Positions 1-8,054 of a stretch of 40,644 nt of DNA are shown piece by piece. The notes under the pieces were generated by a model. The model had not been told where the DNA came from. It made no database searches and saw only the letters and a program-made list of their open reading frames with translations. The DNA comes from Spirochaetia bacterium (GTDB lineage Bacteria; Spirochaetota; Spirochaetia; Treponematales; Treponemataceae): the NCBI GenBank assembly GCA_900769325.1, contig CAAGGF010000030.1, forward strand, positions 1-40,644. Reading direction: 5' to 3'. A program made the translations under genes and the position numbers. Positions within the stretch are counted from its first letter, which is position 1, and the number at the start of each line of letters is the position of its first letter.

Positions 1-22
1 CAGACGTGTGCTCTTCCGATCT
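1..22. other. Illumina adapter remnant at contig end
   Basis: The first 22 bases end in GCTCTTCCGATCT and match the 3' end of the Illumina TruSeq read-2 adapter. The reading frame of the V-ATPase A subunit runs correctly up to about base 23 and then continues into adapter, where the family's conserved residues after the DST motif are no longer present. This is therefore untrimmed library sequence, not biology, and it marks the left edge as an assembly end. Confidence 0.97.
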
Positions 23-1035
23 GTAGAATCTGCAAGCAAAAGAACATGAAGCCCCATCTGACGGTAATATTCTGCAAGAGTTACCGATGTATAAACAGAT
101 GCTTCTCGGCTTGCAACAGGCATTGAAGAAGTATTACAAATAATGATTGTTCGCTTCATTAATGATTCGCCTGTGCGAGGATCTTTTAATTCCGGGAATT
201 CTTTAATTGTTTCAACGACTTCACCGGCTCTTTCTCCGCAGGCTGCAATAATTACGATGTCAACATCTGCATATTTTGATGTAGTATGCTGAATAACGGT
301 TTTTCCGGCACCAAAAGGTCCTGGAATACAATAAGTTCCGCCTTTTGCAACCGGGAAGAATGTATCGATGAGCCTTGTTTTTGTTACCATTGTTTCTGTA
401 GGAGCAAGGCGTTCTTGATAACAGTCAACTGCTCTTTTTACAGGCCATTCAAAAGCCATTTTTAATTCATGGTCATTGCCTTTTTCATCAGTTACAACAG
501 CAACTGTGTCTGTAATTGTATAACTTCCTTCTGGAGTTACAGATTTTACAGTATAAGTTCCTAAAAATCCAAAAGGAACAAGAATTTTATGCGTAAAAGG
601 ACCTTCTGGAACAGAACCGATTGAATCTCCACGCAAAACCGTATCTCCAGGTTTTACAGAAGGAGTCCACTGCCATTTTGCCGTCTTTGAAAGAGGATCT
701 ACATAAACACCCCGTTCAAGGAAGAACCCTGCCTGTTCTGCAACAAGCGGCAAAGGATTCTGCAAACCGTCATAAATCTGACCAAGAAGCCCTGGTCCTA
801 AAAGTGCAGACAAAAGGTTTCCTGTAAATTCTACTGAATCACCAGCCTTAATGCCCTGCGTCATTTCAAAAATCTGCATCTGAGCGATGTTTCCGCGTAT
901 ACGGATAACTTCACCACGAAGTTTTTTGCCTTCTACAAGAACATAAGCAACTTCGTTCATGGTGATGTTTCCGTCAAATTCTACAGAAACCATGTTACCG
1001 TTGATGCCGACAACTTTTCCTTTTGTATCAGTCAT
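23..1035 (-). CDS. atpA: V-type ATP synthase subunit A (catalytic), 3'-truncated
   Basis: Catalytic nucleotide-binding subunit of the V/A-type ATPase, which couples ATP hydrolysis or synthesis to ion movement across the inner membrane. About 338 residues of the usual ~590 are present. The N-terminal barrel begins TDTKGKVVGING, followed by the A-subunit bulge domain. The P-loop GPFGAGKT lies at residues 239-246 (bases 298-321), and the GERAGEV and LLLADST motifs follow. The gene is then cut by adapter sequence at base 22, so the missing C-terminus is an assembly artefact. The ATG at 1035 directly abuts the stop of the upstream DUF2764 gene, indicating translational coupling in an E-DUF2764-A order. 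In Borrelia and Treponema, subunits B, D, I and K follow; here they would lie off the left edge. Confidence 0.96.
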
Positions 1036-1581
1036 TTATCGATCTCCATCAAGTATTGTTTCATAAATTTTATGATAAGATTCCGTTCCTTTTACTCTGT
1101 CAAACTTTTTCATTCTTTCTAAAAGCATCAGTCGAATTCCGTAAGCATACACATAATCTGTTGAAAAAGTATCCAGCGGCTGAAGGTTATTCAAAACAGA
1201 AATTCTATATTCGAACAAAAATTGTTCTGCACTTAAAGGGCTGTCCATTCCCAAAGCCGTTCTTGCAGCCTGAACAACATCGCCAGGAATTGTAAACGGA
1301 ATTTGCGGAAGGTCTTTCTTCATTTTTTGAGCACGAATCTGATACAAAGCAAAACGCAAAGAGCGTTCGTTATCGTACCATTTGTCAAGAAAATCAGAAC
1401 CAGTTTTTACACATTCTCTTGGTGCTTCTAAAGCCATTGAGTTTAAAATGTTCAACTGGGAAGGTTCAAGAAAGCGGGAACAAAGATTTCTGTAATAGGA
1501 TTCTGTTATAGGCAGCGTAGATTTTTCTCCAGAAGCACTTATATCTGGAAGCTGCGAAACAAGATAATACTGCTTACTCAC
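1036..1581 (-). CDS. DUF2764 family protein of the spirochete V-ATPase operon
   Basis: A 181-residue, mostly helical soluble protein with no signal peptide or TM segment, beginning SKQYYLVSQLPDIS. A gene of this size occupies the slot between V-ATPase subunits E and A in spirochetes (BB0095 in Borrelia, from memory), where it is classed as DUF2764. Its length and position would suit the subunit C or stalk role that seems otherwise unassigned, but that is inference. The start is a GTG at 1581, five bases after the atpE stop, with AAGGAAT about ten bases upstream as ribosome-binding site; no in-frame ATG lies upstream. The stop codon abuts the atpA ATG. Confidence 0.82.
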   Translation of the reverse strand: MSKQYYLVSQLPDISASGEKSTLPITESYYRNLCSRFLEPSQLNILNSMALEAPRECVKTGSDFLDKWYDNERSLRFALYQIRAQKMKKDLPQIPFTIPGDVVQAARTALGMDSPLSAEQFLFEYRISVLNNLQPLDTFSTDYVYAYGIRLMLLERMKKFDRVKGTESYHKIYETILDGDR

Positions 1582-1586
1582 TGATT

Positions 1587-2201
1587 TTATTCCTTACCTG
1601 CGTTTTTCATGATTGAAGCAATGCGAGGATTCAGATAACCTGCAAATAAATCTGCAACAGCCTCTGCTGAATAATCGTAATATGCTTCACCGTTTTTAAT
1701 TCCGATTCTGAAGCCGTTTGATAAGGTTTTATCGGTTTTGAGTTCAAGACCTTTTGAAATTTCGTCTTTTAATGCTGATTTTAAATTTGATTCCAAAGAA
1801 GACAAGTCTTTTTCGCTTAAAAGAACTGAGAGCTCTGAAGCATCGGCATTTTTTGTCCATGCTTTTACTGTTTCTGGAACAAGTTTTGAAAGAACATCTT
1901 TTGAATAAGAAGAAGCACATTCAGATTTGATTATTTTATCAAGTTCAGAAATTAAGGCATCCTTGAAACTTAAAAGCATGTTTCTGCTTGCCTGCAAAAG
2001 TGCATCTTCACTTGCTTTTTCGAGGCGGCTGATTTCTGTTTTTGCATTTTTAATCATATCATCAGATTTTTTCTGAGCATCGCTGACAATTGAGGATGCT
2101 TTTTTTTCTGCCTCACTGATAATTTCAGCTGCTTTTTGCTCCGCAGTTGAAATGCCGTCTTTTTTAATTTTATCAATTAACTCTTGTATCTGGCAATCCA
2201 T
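1587..2201 (-). CDS. atpE: V-type ATP synthase subunit E (peripheral stalk)
   Basis: Peripheral-stalk subunit of the V/A-ATPase, 204 residues. The N-terminal half is a long alanine/lysine/glutamate heptad-rich coiled coil (roughly residues 5-85, with AEQKAAEIISEAEKKA). It is followed by a globular C-terminal domain ending near LFAGYLNPRIASIM, as expected for the family. I take the ATG at 2201 rather than a codon 24 bases upstream, because GGGG at 2207-2210 forms a Shine-Dalgarno five bases before it. First gene of the operon, with a strong promoter about 40 bp upstream. Confidence 0.9.
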   Translation of the reverse strand: MDCQIQELIDKIKKDGISTAEQKAAEIISEAEKKASSIVSDAQKKSDDMIKNAKTEISRLEKASEDALLQASRNMLLSFKDALISELDKIIKSECASSYSKDVLSKLVPETVKAWTKNADASELSVLLSEKDLSSLESNLKSALKDEISKGLELKTDKTLSNGFRIGIKNGEAYYDYSAEAVADLFAGYLNPRIASIMKNAGKE

Positions 2202-2237
2202 TTTCACCCCACTAAAGTAATACAAAATATATCTTTA

Positions 2238-2266
2238 AATATACGGCGAAAATCCCATTTTTTCAA
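2238..2266 (-). promoter_or_regulatory. Sigma70-type promoter of the V-ATPase operon
   Basis: Read on the minus strand: -35 TTGAAA (2261-2266), a 17-bp spacer and -10 TATATT (2238-2243). The predicted start near 2231 leaves a ~30-nt leader containing the GGGG ribosome-binding site of atpE. The rest of the 2226-2320 gap holds no gene, and I see no convincing hairpin terminator for the upstream flagellar operon. Confidence 0.7.
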
Positions 2267-2320
2267 TAAAAAAACAAGAAAAACCCTGAAATATCAACAA
2301 ATTATCACAAGAGATTTTTT

Positions 2321-3040
2321 TTAATCAAGAAAATCCAGTGCAAACTGAACTTCTGCAGGTGTAATTGAAAGTGCCGACGCAATCGCTTCCATCGATTTTC
2401 CCTGACTGTGAAGTAAAATAATTTTCTGCCTTAATTCGTTTGCAGAAAGTTCTGAACGAGGAACATTTAAATTTTTAATATCAGACTCATCTTCTTTGTT
2501 TTCTGAAACGACTTCAAATTCAAAACCCACAGGAGAAACGACAGGAATTGTCTGATAATTCGAAGAAGGATTTTTTGTATAACTGGAAGACTCTTGAACT
2601 GATTCAGAATCGTTTTCGTCGAAGAGAGTTTTTTGTTTTTCAGCGAACTGCATTCCGGTTTGTGTCACGGAATATGAAAAATTTTGATTTGAAGACTTTT
2701 TTTCATGTTGAGAAGAAGATTTTTTTGCATTTTTTTGAGCTGAAGAGATATTATTCAAGTTTATATCTGAAATCTGTTTATTTAAAAGAGAAAGGCGCGT
2801 TTCTATCTGTTCAATTTTTAAATCAGCGTCCCGAACCAAAGCCTTCATTTTACGGATTCTGTCATCGATGATATTAATATTTGTTTCTGCATTATTGTTT
2901 ATGTCTTTTACGAGTTTTTCCATTTCATAACGAGTTTTTTCGATTAATTTGTCCGTGGAAAACAAATCTTTGAACTTGAAGAGAAAAATTATCCATAAAC
3001 CAAGATTGATTAAAATCAATGCAATAATGAAAAATGTCAT
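2321..3040 (-). CDS. SwrB-like membrane/coiled-coil protein at the end of the flagellar operon
   Basis: Predicted 239-residue protein with one N-terminal TM helix (about residues 2-22, FFIIALILINLGLWIIFLF). A coiled coil follows at roughly 30-100, then a low-complexity Ser/Lys/Asn linker. The C-terminal ~35 residues form a helix-turn-helix-like motif (LHSQGKSMEAIASALSITPAEVQ). This architecture resembles Bacillus SwrB (DUF6115), which also sits just after the flagellar sigma-factor gene and promotes flagellar export assembly; orthology is inferred from layout and a short motif only. Start chosen at the ATG at 3040 because GAGGT lies just upstream and the ATG is one base after the previous gene's stop. 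Last gene of the unit. Confidence 0.72.
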   Translation of the reverse strand: MTFFIIALILINLGLWIIFLFKFKDLFSTDKLIEKTRYEMEKLVKDINNNAETNINIIDDRIRKMKALVRDADLKIEQIETRLSLLNKQISDINLNNISSAQKNAKKSSSQHEKKSSNQNFSYSVTQTGMQFAEKQKTLFDENDSESVQESSSYTKNPSSNYQTIPVVSPVGFEFEVVSENKEDESDIKNLNVPRSELSANELRQKIILLHSQGKSMEAIASALSITPAEVQFALDFLD

Positions 3041-3041
3041 T

Positions 3042-3374
3042 TTACCTCGTAATATCGATGTGATTTCCAAGATAAGATTCTTTTAACCGGTTTTTACCTT
3101 GAAAACCAGAAGAATCTGCGGAAGAACCTTCAGAATTATTTGACGGATTCTGATTAAATTTTTTAGAAGAACCTGCATCTTCATTTACAGAATCAGATTT
3201 TGAACTTTCATTCGACGAATTGACTTTCTGTGCTTTTTCTGCATTCTCACGGATTACATTAACCTGCTGCATTTCTTCTGCCAATTTTACACCCTGCTGT
3301 AAATGACTTGCATGTTTTGCAACATTTTCAACTTGAGAAAACATAGTCTGTAAATCAATTGGAGAAACTGCCAT
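3042..3374 (-). CDS. Small uncharacterised flagellar-operon protein
   Basis: 110 residues, function not recognised. The N-terminal ~50 residues look helical and conserved in style (AVSPIDLQTMFSQVENVAK). The rest is a Ser/Asn/Lys/Glu-rich, probably disordered tail. No signal peptide or TM segment. The ATG at 3374 is preferred over a TTG 12 bases upstream; neither has a Shine-Dalgarno. A promoter-like pair whose -10 ends 11 bases before the ATG suggests a very short leader. Its stop is one base from the next start, so it is coupled to the SwrB-like gene. Co-transcription with fliA and fapA implies a motility role, not demonstrable from sequence. Confidence 0.68.
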   Translation of the reverse strand: MAVSPIDLQTMFSQVENVAKHASHLQQGVKLAEEMQQVNVIRENAEKAQKVNSSNESSKSDSVNEDAGSSKKFNQNPSNNSEGSSADSSGFQGKNRLKESYLGNHIDITR

Positions 3375-3385
3375 AATCAATAACA

Positions 3386-3414
3386 ATACTACACTGAATG
3401 CAAACTAAAATCAA
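3386..3414 (-). promoter_or_regulatory. Candidate internal promoter, near-leaderless
   Basis: Minus strand: -35 TTGATT (3409-3414), 17-bp spacer, -10 TAGTAT (3386-3391). The -10 ends 11 bases before the ATG at 3374, so the predicted transcript would have a leader of only a few bases, and no Shine-Dalgarno is present. It would drive the last two genes of the flagellar unit independently. Confidence 0.45.
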
Positions 3415-3422
3415 ACTTTTTT

Positions 3423-5387
3423 TTAATTTGTATATCCTTCAGGACCTTTTTTAATCGCTGAACTTGGAGGTTCGTATTTTCCGCGCTTTAAAAAACCGGC
3501 TTCGTAGTAAAAAGTCAGGCTTTTTACATCTGTAGTAACTTCTTCTAAGGCATCGCGAACATAAACTTTTGTTCCAGCGTAAATGGTTCCTTCAACCTTT
3601 ACTTTTCCGGCAGCTTTTAAATCACGCAAATGCTGCTGCAAAGATTCGATTTCTTTAGAGGCTTCCTTTGAGTCTGAACAGATTTTTTCTTTTCGTTCAA
3701 TTAAATTTGAAAGATTTTCTTCTTTTTCCTGTGAAAGAGTTTTTCGGATTTTCTTTTGATTTTCAAGAGTTGCAATGTCAAGTTCTACATTTTCAAGTTC
3801 TTTCATTAAATCTGCCTGCATCTCCTGAAGTTCATCAAGCCTTTTTTTTGCACGCGGGTCGATTCCTACGCTTAAAGTTGTATCTGAACCGCCGGCACTT
3901 CCGATTGTACGCGCACAAATTTCTTCTGTTGCAAAATAAGTTCCGCCTGTAATCTGCGCTTTTTTACCGTAAAGAACGATATTTTTCATCGCTGTAACAT
4001 CGCAGTTCATAAGGCTGTCAGTTGCAATAACATTTTCTTCGACTTCAATTTTTGCAGACTGAATGAATTTTCCCCATAAAGATTTTCCGGCTTTTATATA
4101 ACCTTCGTCTTTTCCAAAAACACCCTGATGAATTACGATATCTCCGCCGGCATCTATCACGGATTTTCCGACAGTTCCGCCGATATCAATTCCGCCTGAT
4201 GCTTTAACTGAAAAACCGTCTTCGACATTCCCTTTTACGATTACTGTTCCGAGGAATGTAATGTTTCCAGTTTTAATATTAACTGCATCAAGCTGCAAAA
4301 GCGGTTCAACAGTAATTTTATCGTTATCGAGAAGAACCTGACCGTTTATTGAAGCAAGAATCGTAACCTTATCTGAAGCATATTCAACATTTTTTCCAAG
4401 CGTAATAGGATTATTGCGTCCGTCGCGACATTCAAGAATATGACCGAACAAAGTTTTTCCAGGTTTTCCACGTGTTGCAGCAACATAAACTGCAAGAGTC
4501 TGACCGGTTACGACATTCTGAATTTTATTTAACTCTTTAAAATCCATATTGCCGTCTTCTGAAGTCTGAGCCTTTATTTTAGAAACATCAGTTTCAAATT
4601 TATAATCAACATAAGAATCGTGTCCGTTTTCCGGCTCTGAACCTGAAGCAACCTCAAAAGGCGTTGAATAAACGGGATTATCGACAAATTCTGTAATTTT
4701 TTCTTCGTTTATTCCGTATAAAATTCCTTCTGCTTTTAGGGATCTCTTTATCAAATCAAAAGTTGCCTCTGATCCGTTCTGACCTGGAGCGGAAACTGTA
4801 ATATAAGCATGCATTTCATCTTTTGAAACTTCAACAGAAACGGAAGCGTCTTCCATTGCAACATGTTTATAAGAACCGATTGATTCGTATTCGCCGTTCG
4901 TGCCCTGTTTTGCATATTTTAAAATTAATTCTTCATCGTATTTTTCGACTTCAAGCATTTTTACAGCCTGAATTATTTCATGAACATCGACAGGAGCACC
5001 GTTTCCGATTGGAAGATTTACCTTTAACTTGATTGAAGATGCAAAACGGTGAACATAAAACATTCCGTCTTTGTTGACAAAAACTTCGTCCTTCCCCATT
5101 GCGTTTTCGCCGAACATTTCTTTGTCTTTTTCACGCAATTTTTGGGCAAGGCTTTCTGCACTCTGATAGATTTTTAACTTCCACGGCTTTTTCCCGATTC
5201 CTAAAATTCCGCTGCTTCCCCTTTCGATTACTTCGTATTCAAGATTGGCTACCTTTGTATCAAGTTGAACAGATGCATCATTTAAAGCTTCTTCAATTGT
5301 ATCTGCATGAACATTTACATAATGAAGTTCCTTGTCAATTGAGAGACGGCTTTTTATTTCTTCACGAATCTGGTCCAAAGTTACCAT
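3423..5387 (-). CDS. fapA: FapA-family (DUF342) flagellar assembly protein with Jag-like N-terminus
   Basis: A 654-residue cytosolic protein. Residues ~1-55 resemble the Jag N-terminal domain, including the signature GSSGILGIGKKPWKLKI. Residues ~110-510 match the DUF342/FapA pattern, with a glycine-rich repeated beta-helix segment (SGGIDIGGTVGKSVIDAGGD and following repeats). Residues ~515-595 form a Lys/Glu coiled coil, and a short beta tail follows. FapA proteins affect flagellar assembly and polarity in other bacteria, and a DUF342 gene next to the flagellar sigma factor is a known arrangement. The ATG at 5387 is three bases after the fliA stop, with AAAGGAAT about a dozen bases upstream inside fliA. 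Confidence 0.85.
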   Translation of the reverse strand: MVTLDQIREEIKSRLSIDKELHYVNVHADTIEEALNDASVQLDTKVANLEYEVIERGSSGILGIGKKPWKLKIYQSAESLAQKLREKDKEMFGENAMGKDEVFVNKDGMFYVHRFASSIKLKVNLPIGNGAPVDVHEIIQAVKMLEVEKYDEELILKYAKQGTNGEYESIGSYKHVAMEDASVSVEVSKDEMHAYITVSAPGQNGSEATFDLIKRSLKAEGILYGINEEKITEFVDNPVYSTPFEVASGSEPENGHDSYVDYKFETDVSKIKAQTSEDGNMDFKELNKIQNVVTGQTLAVYVAATRGKPGKTLFGHILECRDGRNNPITLGKNVEYASDKVTILASINGQVLLDNDKITVEPLLQLDAVNIKTGNITFLGTVIVKGNVEDGFSVKASGGIDIGGTVGKSVIDAGGDIVIHQGVFGKDEGYIKAGKSLWGKFIQSAKIEVEENVIATDSLMNCDVTAMKNIVLYGKKAQITGGTYFATEEICARTIGSAGGSDTTLSVGIDPRAKKRLDELQEMQADLMKELENVELDIATLENQKKIRKTLSQEKEENLSNLIERKEKICSDSKEASKEIESLQQHLRDLKAAGKVKVEGTIYAGTKVYVRDALEEVTTDVKSLTFYYEAGFLKRGKYEPPSSAIKKGPEGYTN

Positions 5388-5390
5388 TAA

Positions 5391-6194
5391 TTAAATTATT
5401 CCTTTACGGATATTTGTAAGTTTTGCCCTAAGCCTCAAATTTGCCTTTGTATGAAGCTGAGAAATACGGGATTCACTGACATTTAAAACTTTTCCAATTT
5501 CTTTAAATGTTAAATCTTCATGATAGTAAAGAACTATTACTTTTTTTTCGTTTTCAGGAAGTTCACTGATTGCCTCAATTATAACTTTTTTAATTTCTTC
5601 CCTGTCGGCAATAACATCCGGATTCAGGCTGTGAGGAGCTTCTATGCTGTCCCCGATTGACATACTGTCGCTGTCATCCCCGGAATACCAGACTTCGTTT
5701 AAAGAAAGAATACTTGTTCCTGAAATTTTCATGATAGTGCGGTGATATTCATCTTCCTGCATGTTAAGAGAAGCTGCTATTTCTGAATCAGTTGCAGGAC
5801 GACCAAGACGAGACTCAAGGCTTACGATTGCATCTTCGATTTCGCGGGATTTCTGGCGTACAGAACGAGGAACCCAGTCAATCTGCCGAAGTTCGTCAAA
5901 AATTGCACCACGGATTCTTGTTACGGCATAAGTTTTAAACTTTACACCCTTTGCAGGATCGTATTTATTAATTGCATCTAAAAGCCCAAACTGACCGTAA
6001 CCTACCAAATCGTCAAATTCTACGCTGTTCGGCATTCCGACAGAAACTTTTCCTGCAACATATTTTACAAGAGGCATGTATTGCCTGATAAATTTATCGC
6101 GCAACTTTGCAGACTTTGTCTTTTTAAATTCTTCCCAGAGTAAATCTTCTTCTTTTTCATCATTTATTGAAGCTTTAACTTCGTTATTTTCCAT
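5391..6194 (-). CDS. fliA: RNA polymerase sigma factor FliA/WhiG (sigma28 family)
   Basis: A 267-residue group 3 sigma factor that would direct late flagellar gene transcription. Region 2 spans about residues 25-110 (QYMPLVKYVAGKV, FDDLVGYGQFGLLDAI, FKTYAVTRIRGAI). Region 3 is around 115-165 (SRLGRPATDSEIAASLNM), and region 4 with its helix-turn-helix is at the C-terminus (LTFKEIGKVLNVSESRISQL). The ATG at 6194 is chosen over an in-frame GTG nine bases upstream because that GTG lies inside the ribosome-binding site AGGTGAGG. The gene has its own TTGAAA/TATAAT promoter. A small hairpin (6209-6226) sits just upstream of the ribosome-binding site. No anti-sigma FlgM gene is visible in the window. 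Confidence 0.95.
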   Translation of the reverse strand: MENNEVKASINDEKEEDLLWEEFKKTKSAKLRDKFIRQYMPLVKYVAGKVSVGMPNSVEFDDLVGYGQFGLLDAINKYDPAKGVKFKTYAVTRIRGAIFDELRQIDWVPRSVRQKSREIEDAIVSLESRLGRPATDSEIAASLNMQEDEYHRTIMKISGTSILSLNEVWYSGDDSDSMSIGDSIEAPHSLNPDVIADREEIKKVIIEAISELPENEKKVIVLYYHEDLTFKEIGKVLNVSESRISQLHTKANLRLRAKLTNIRKGII

Positions 6195-6232
6195 ACGCCT
6201 CACCTGTCGGCAATCAAAAAATCGCCTTTTAT

Positions 6233-6260
6233 ATTATAACACAAAATCTGTAGATTTCAA
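6233..6260 (-). promoter_or_regulatory. Sigma70-type promoter inside the flagellar operon, upstream of fliA
   Basis: Minus strand: -35 TTGAAA (6255-6260), 16-bp spacer, perfect -10 TATAAT (6233-6238). The predicted start near 6226 gives a ~30-nt leader. An imperfect 6-bp hairpin, GGCGAT/ATTGCC with one G-T pair (6209-6226), occupies most of it and ends just before the AGGTGAGG ribosome-binding site. This would let fliA be expressed without flhA readthrough. Confidence 0.65.
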
Positions 6261-6267
6261 TTTAATT

Positions 6268-7143
6268 CTACGAATCACGCGCAAGAACCGTACTTATCGC
6301 TTTTGCAATCAATGCAGTATCCTGACCTTCTGTAAATTCCGGGCTTGAAGATGATTTTGACGAAGAAAAATCTGAAGTGCCGGAATCATCATTTTCATCA
6401 GAAACAGTTCCCGTAATGCTTTGAAGTTCCTCTAAATCTGGAAGGGAATCGATTTCTGAATCAGTTGATTCACCCTGTTTATTCCCTTCATTAATATAAT
6501 CGCTTTTTGAAGCCGCTTCAACACTAGAAATGTTTTTTGCATTCTCCTGAAGCGAAACTGGAACAAAACCTTCTTTTGGTGCGTGCAAAACGCTTTCACT
6601 TCCTTTTGAAACAGCTTCTGCATTCTGCCTGGAAATTACTTCCTGAATATTCTGAACTGAGTTTTCCTGTGGCTGTGAGTTTTCATTTTCTTGGTTTTCT
6701 TCATTTGAAGGTTTTTCAGAATGGCTTTCAAAACCGCTTAAAGGATTTTCCTCTTGATTTTCAAAAGGACTTTCAGAACCATTACTTTGAGAAGAAGCAA
6801 AATAATCTTCCCTGTTTAACATCTGATGGCGGTTTCCAACATAAAACTGAGAAGCGTTATTATCGACTGGAAGCGGCTCGTCAGGAGTTACAAGGTCGAT
6901 TTTTTGTGCAAGATTATGAGTCGGCACAGAAGAATCAAAACCTTCGTCCATAGAATCCGTATTTATAAATTTTTCATAAAAACCGTACAATGCAAACGCC
7001 AGAATGAAAAAGACAACTGCAAAAATCAATGCACGGACAAAAATCCACAGAATGCCTACGCGGTTGAGATTAAAAAGCCCGATGACAAATGAAAATAAAA
7101 ATCCGAAGACTGAAAAAAAAGCAATAAATTTTGTTCTGTTCAA
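6268..7143 (-). CDS. Uncharacterised two-TM protein between flhG and fliA
   Basis: 291 residues. Two hydrophobic helices near the N-terminus (about residues 8-24 and 30-53) are followed by a long acidic, Ser/Glu/Asn-rich, probably disordered cytoplasmic tail. The tail ends in a short conserved-looking helix, ALIAKAISTVLARDS. I recognise no domain. The start is a TTG at 7143: GGAGG lies six bases upstream and no ATG exists before the TM helices, so the ribosome-binding site decides it. Location within the flagellar operon suggests a membrane partner of FlhF/FlhG or of export, which is inference. T. pallidum has an uncharacterised gene in a similar slot, from memory. Confidence 0.78.
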   Translation of the reverse strand: MNRTKFIAFFSVFGFLFSFVIGLFNLNRVGILWIFVRALIFAVVFFILAFALYGFYEKFINTDSMDEGFDSSVPTHNLAQKIDLVTPDEPLPVDNNASQFYVGNRHQMLNREDYFASSQSNGSESPFENQEENPLSGFESHSEKPSNEENQENENSQPQENSVQNIQEVISRQNAEAVSKGSESVLHAPKEGFVPVSLQENAKNISSVEAASKSDYINEGNKQGESTDSEIDSLPDLEELQSITGTVSDENDDSGTSDFSSSKSSSSPEFTEGQDTALIAKAISTVLARDS

Positions 7144-7161
7144 TGCTTTCCTCCGTTTTAA

Positions 7162-8052
7162 TTAGTGCGACTTTTTCCCGAGAAATTTCTTTAAGAAATT
7201 TGAAACGCCTTCATTTTCAAGAGGTTCAGATTTTTCGCTTCGACCCACAATATGCTTGATACAAGTTGAGGGTTTTGAAGTAGGATTTACAATCATGAAA
7301 GGTTTTTGCCTTATTACACCAGCCTGAACAGCAGGATCTTCGTAGACAAAGCCGATATAATCGATTTTATAACCTAAAAACTGCCCGACCGTCGTGATAA
7401 TCCGCTCAGAAATACGCTTTCCCTCGTCCGCTGAATGAACACGGTTTACCAAAAGCTTTAAATTTACAGGCCTGTCGACGATTTCTGTAGTAATTATCTT
7501 GATTATTCCGTAAGCATCAGTTATTGCAGTCGGTTCAGGCGTCGTTACAACATAAACTTCATCAGCGGCGGCAACAAACTGAAGGACATTATTTGCAATT
7601 CCGGCTCCGGTATCAATAATTATGATGTCAGCGTTTCCAAGCGTGCTGAACTGTTTTGCAAAATATTCAAGTTCTTCTACTGAAAGATTTGCAATTTTTG
7701 AAAAACCGTTTGCGCCTGCAATAAATTTAATCCCGAATTCAGTGTCCAGGATGATTTCTTTCATCGTTTTTTTCTTGTTTATTACATGCATCAGATTATA
7801 TTGAGGAACCACATTTAAAAGAACATTTACATTCGCCATTCCAAGATCCCCGTCAATCAGAATAACTTTTTTACCAAGCTGAGCGTAAGCGATTGCCATA
7901 TTTACGGAAATATTTGTTTTTCCGACACCGCCCTTTCCGCTTGTAATTGCTATAATCCGAGTTGAATGATTGCACCGTTCAGTTTTTTCTGAAACATCTG
8001 AAGGAGCTTTCGTTCCCAATAATTCTTCTAAACCTTCTGCCTGTTCTTCCAT
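7162..8052 (-). CDS. flhG: FlhG (YlxH), MinD-like ATPase controlling flagellar number
   Basis: A 296-residue ParA/MinD-superfamily ATPase. The deviant Walker A motif KGGVGKT is at residues 40-46 with the preceding S38-G39. Switch/Walker B elements LIDGDLGMANVNVLL and IIDTGAGI follow. The C-terminal SNFLKKFLGKKSH can form the amphipathic membrane-targeting helix typical of MinD/FlhG. The protein partners FlhF and regulates flagellar placement and number; in spirochetes flagella are periplasmic and subpolar. The ATG at 8052 lies two bases after the flhF stop, and its ribosome-binding site GGAGAA is within the last flhF codons, so translation is coupled. Confidence 0.94.
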   Translation of the reverse strand: MEEQAEGLEELLGTKAPSDVSEKTERCNHSTRIIAITSGKGGVGKTNISVNMAIAYAQLGKKVILIDGDLGMANVNVLLNVVPQYNLMHVINKKKTMKEIILDTEFGIKFIAGANGFSKIANLSVEELEYFAKQFSTLGNADIIIIDTGAGIANNVLQFVAAADEVYVVTTPEPTAITDAYGIIKIITTEIVDRPVNLKLLVNRVHSADEGKRISERIITTVGQFLGYKIDYIGFVYEDPAVQAGVIRQKPFMIVNPTSKPSTCIKHIVGRSEKSEPLENEGVSNFLKKFLGKKSH

Positions 8053-8054
8053 AA

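Noticed and set aside
3668..3952. Plus-strand frames opposite the DUF342 gene and similar frames opposite flhA, dxs, recN and others
   Set aside because: Leu/Phe/Arg-rich composition typical of antisense shadows, no ribosome-binding sites, and the opposite strand encodes recognised proteins.
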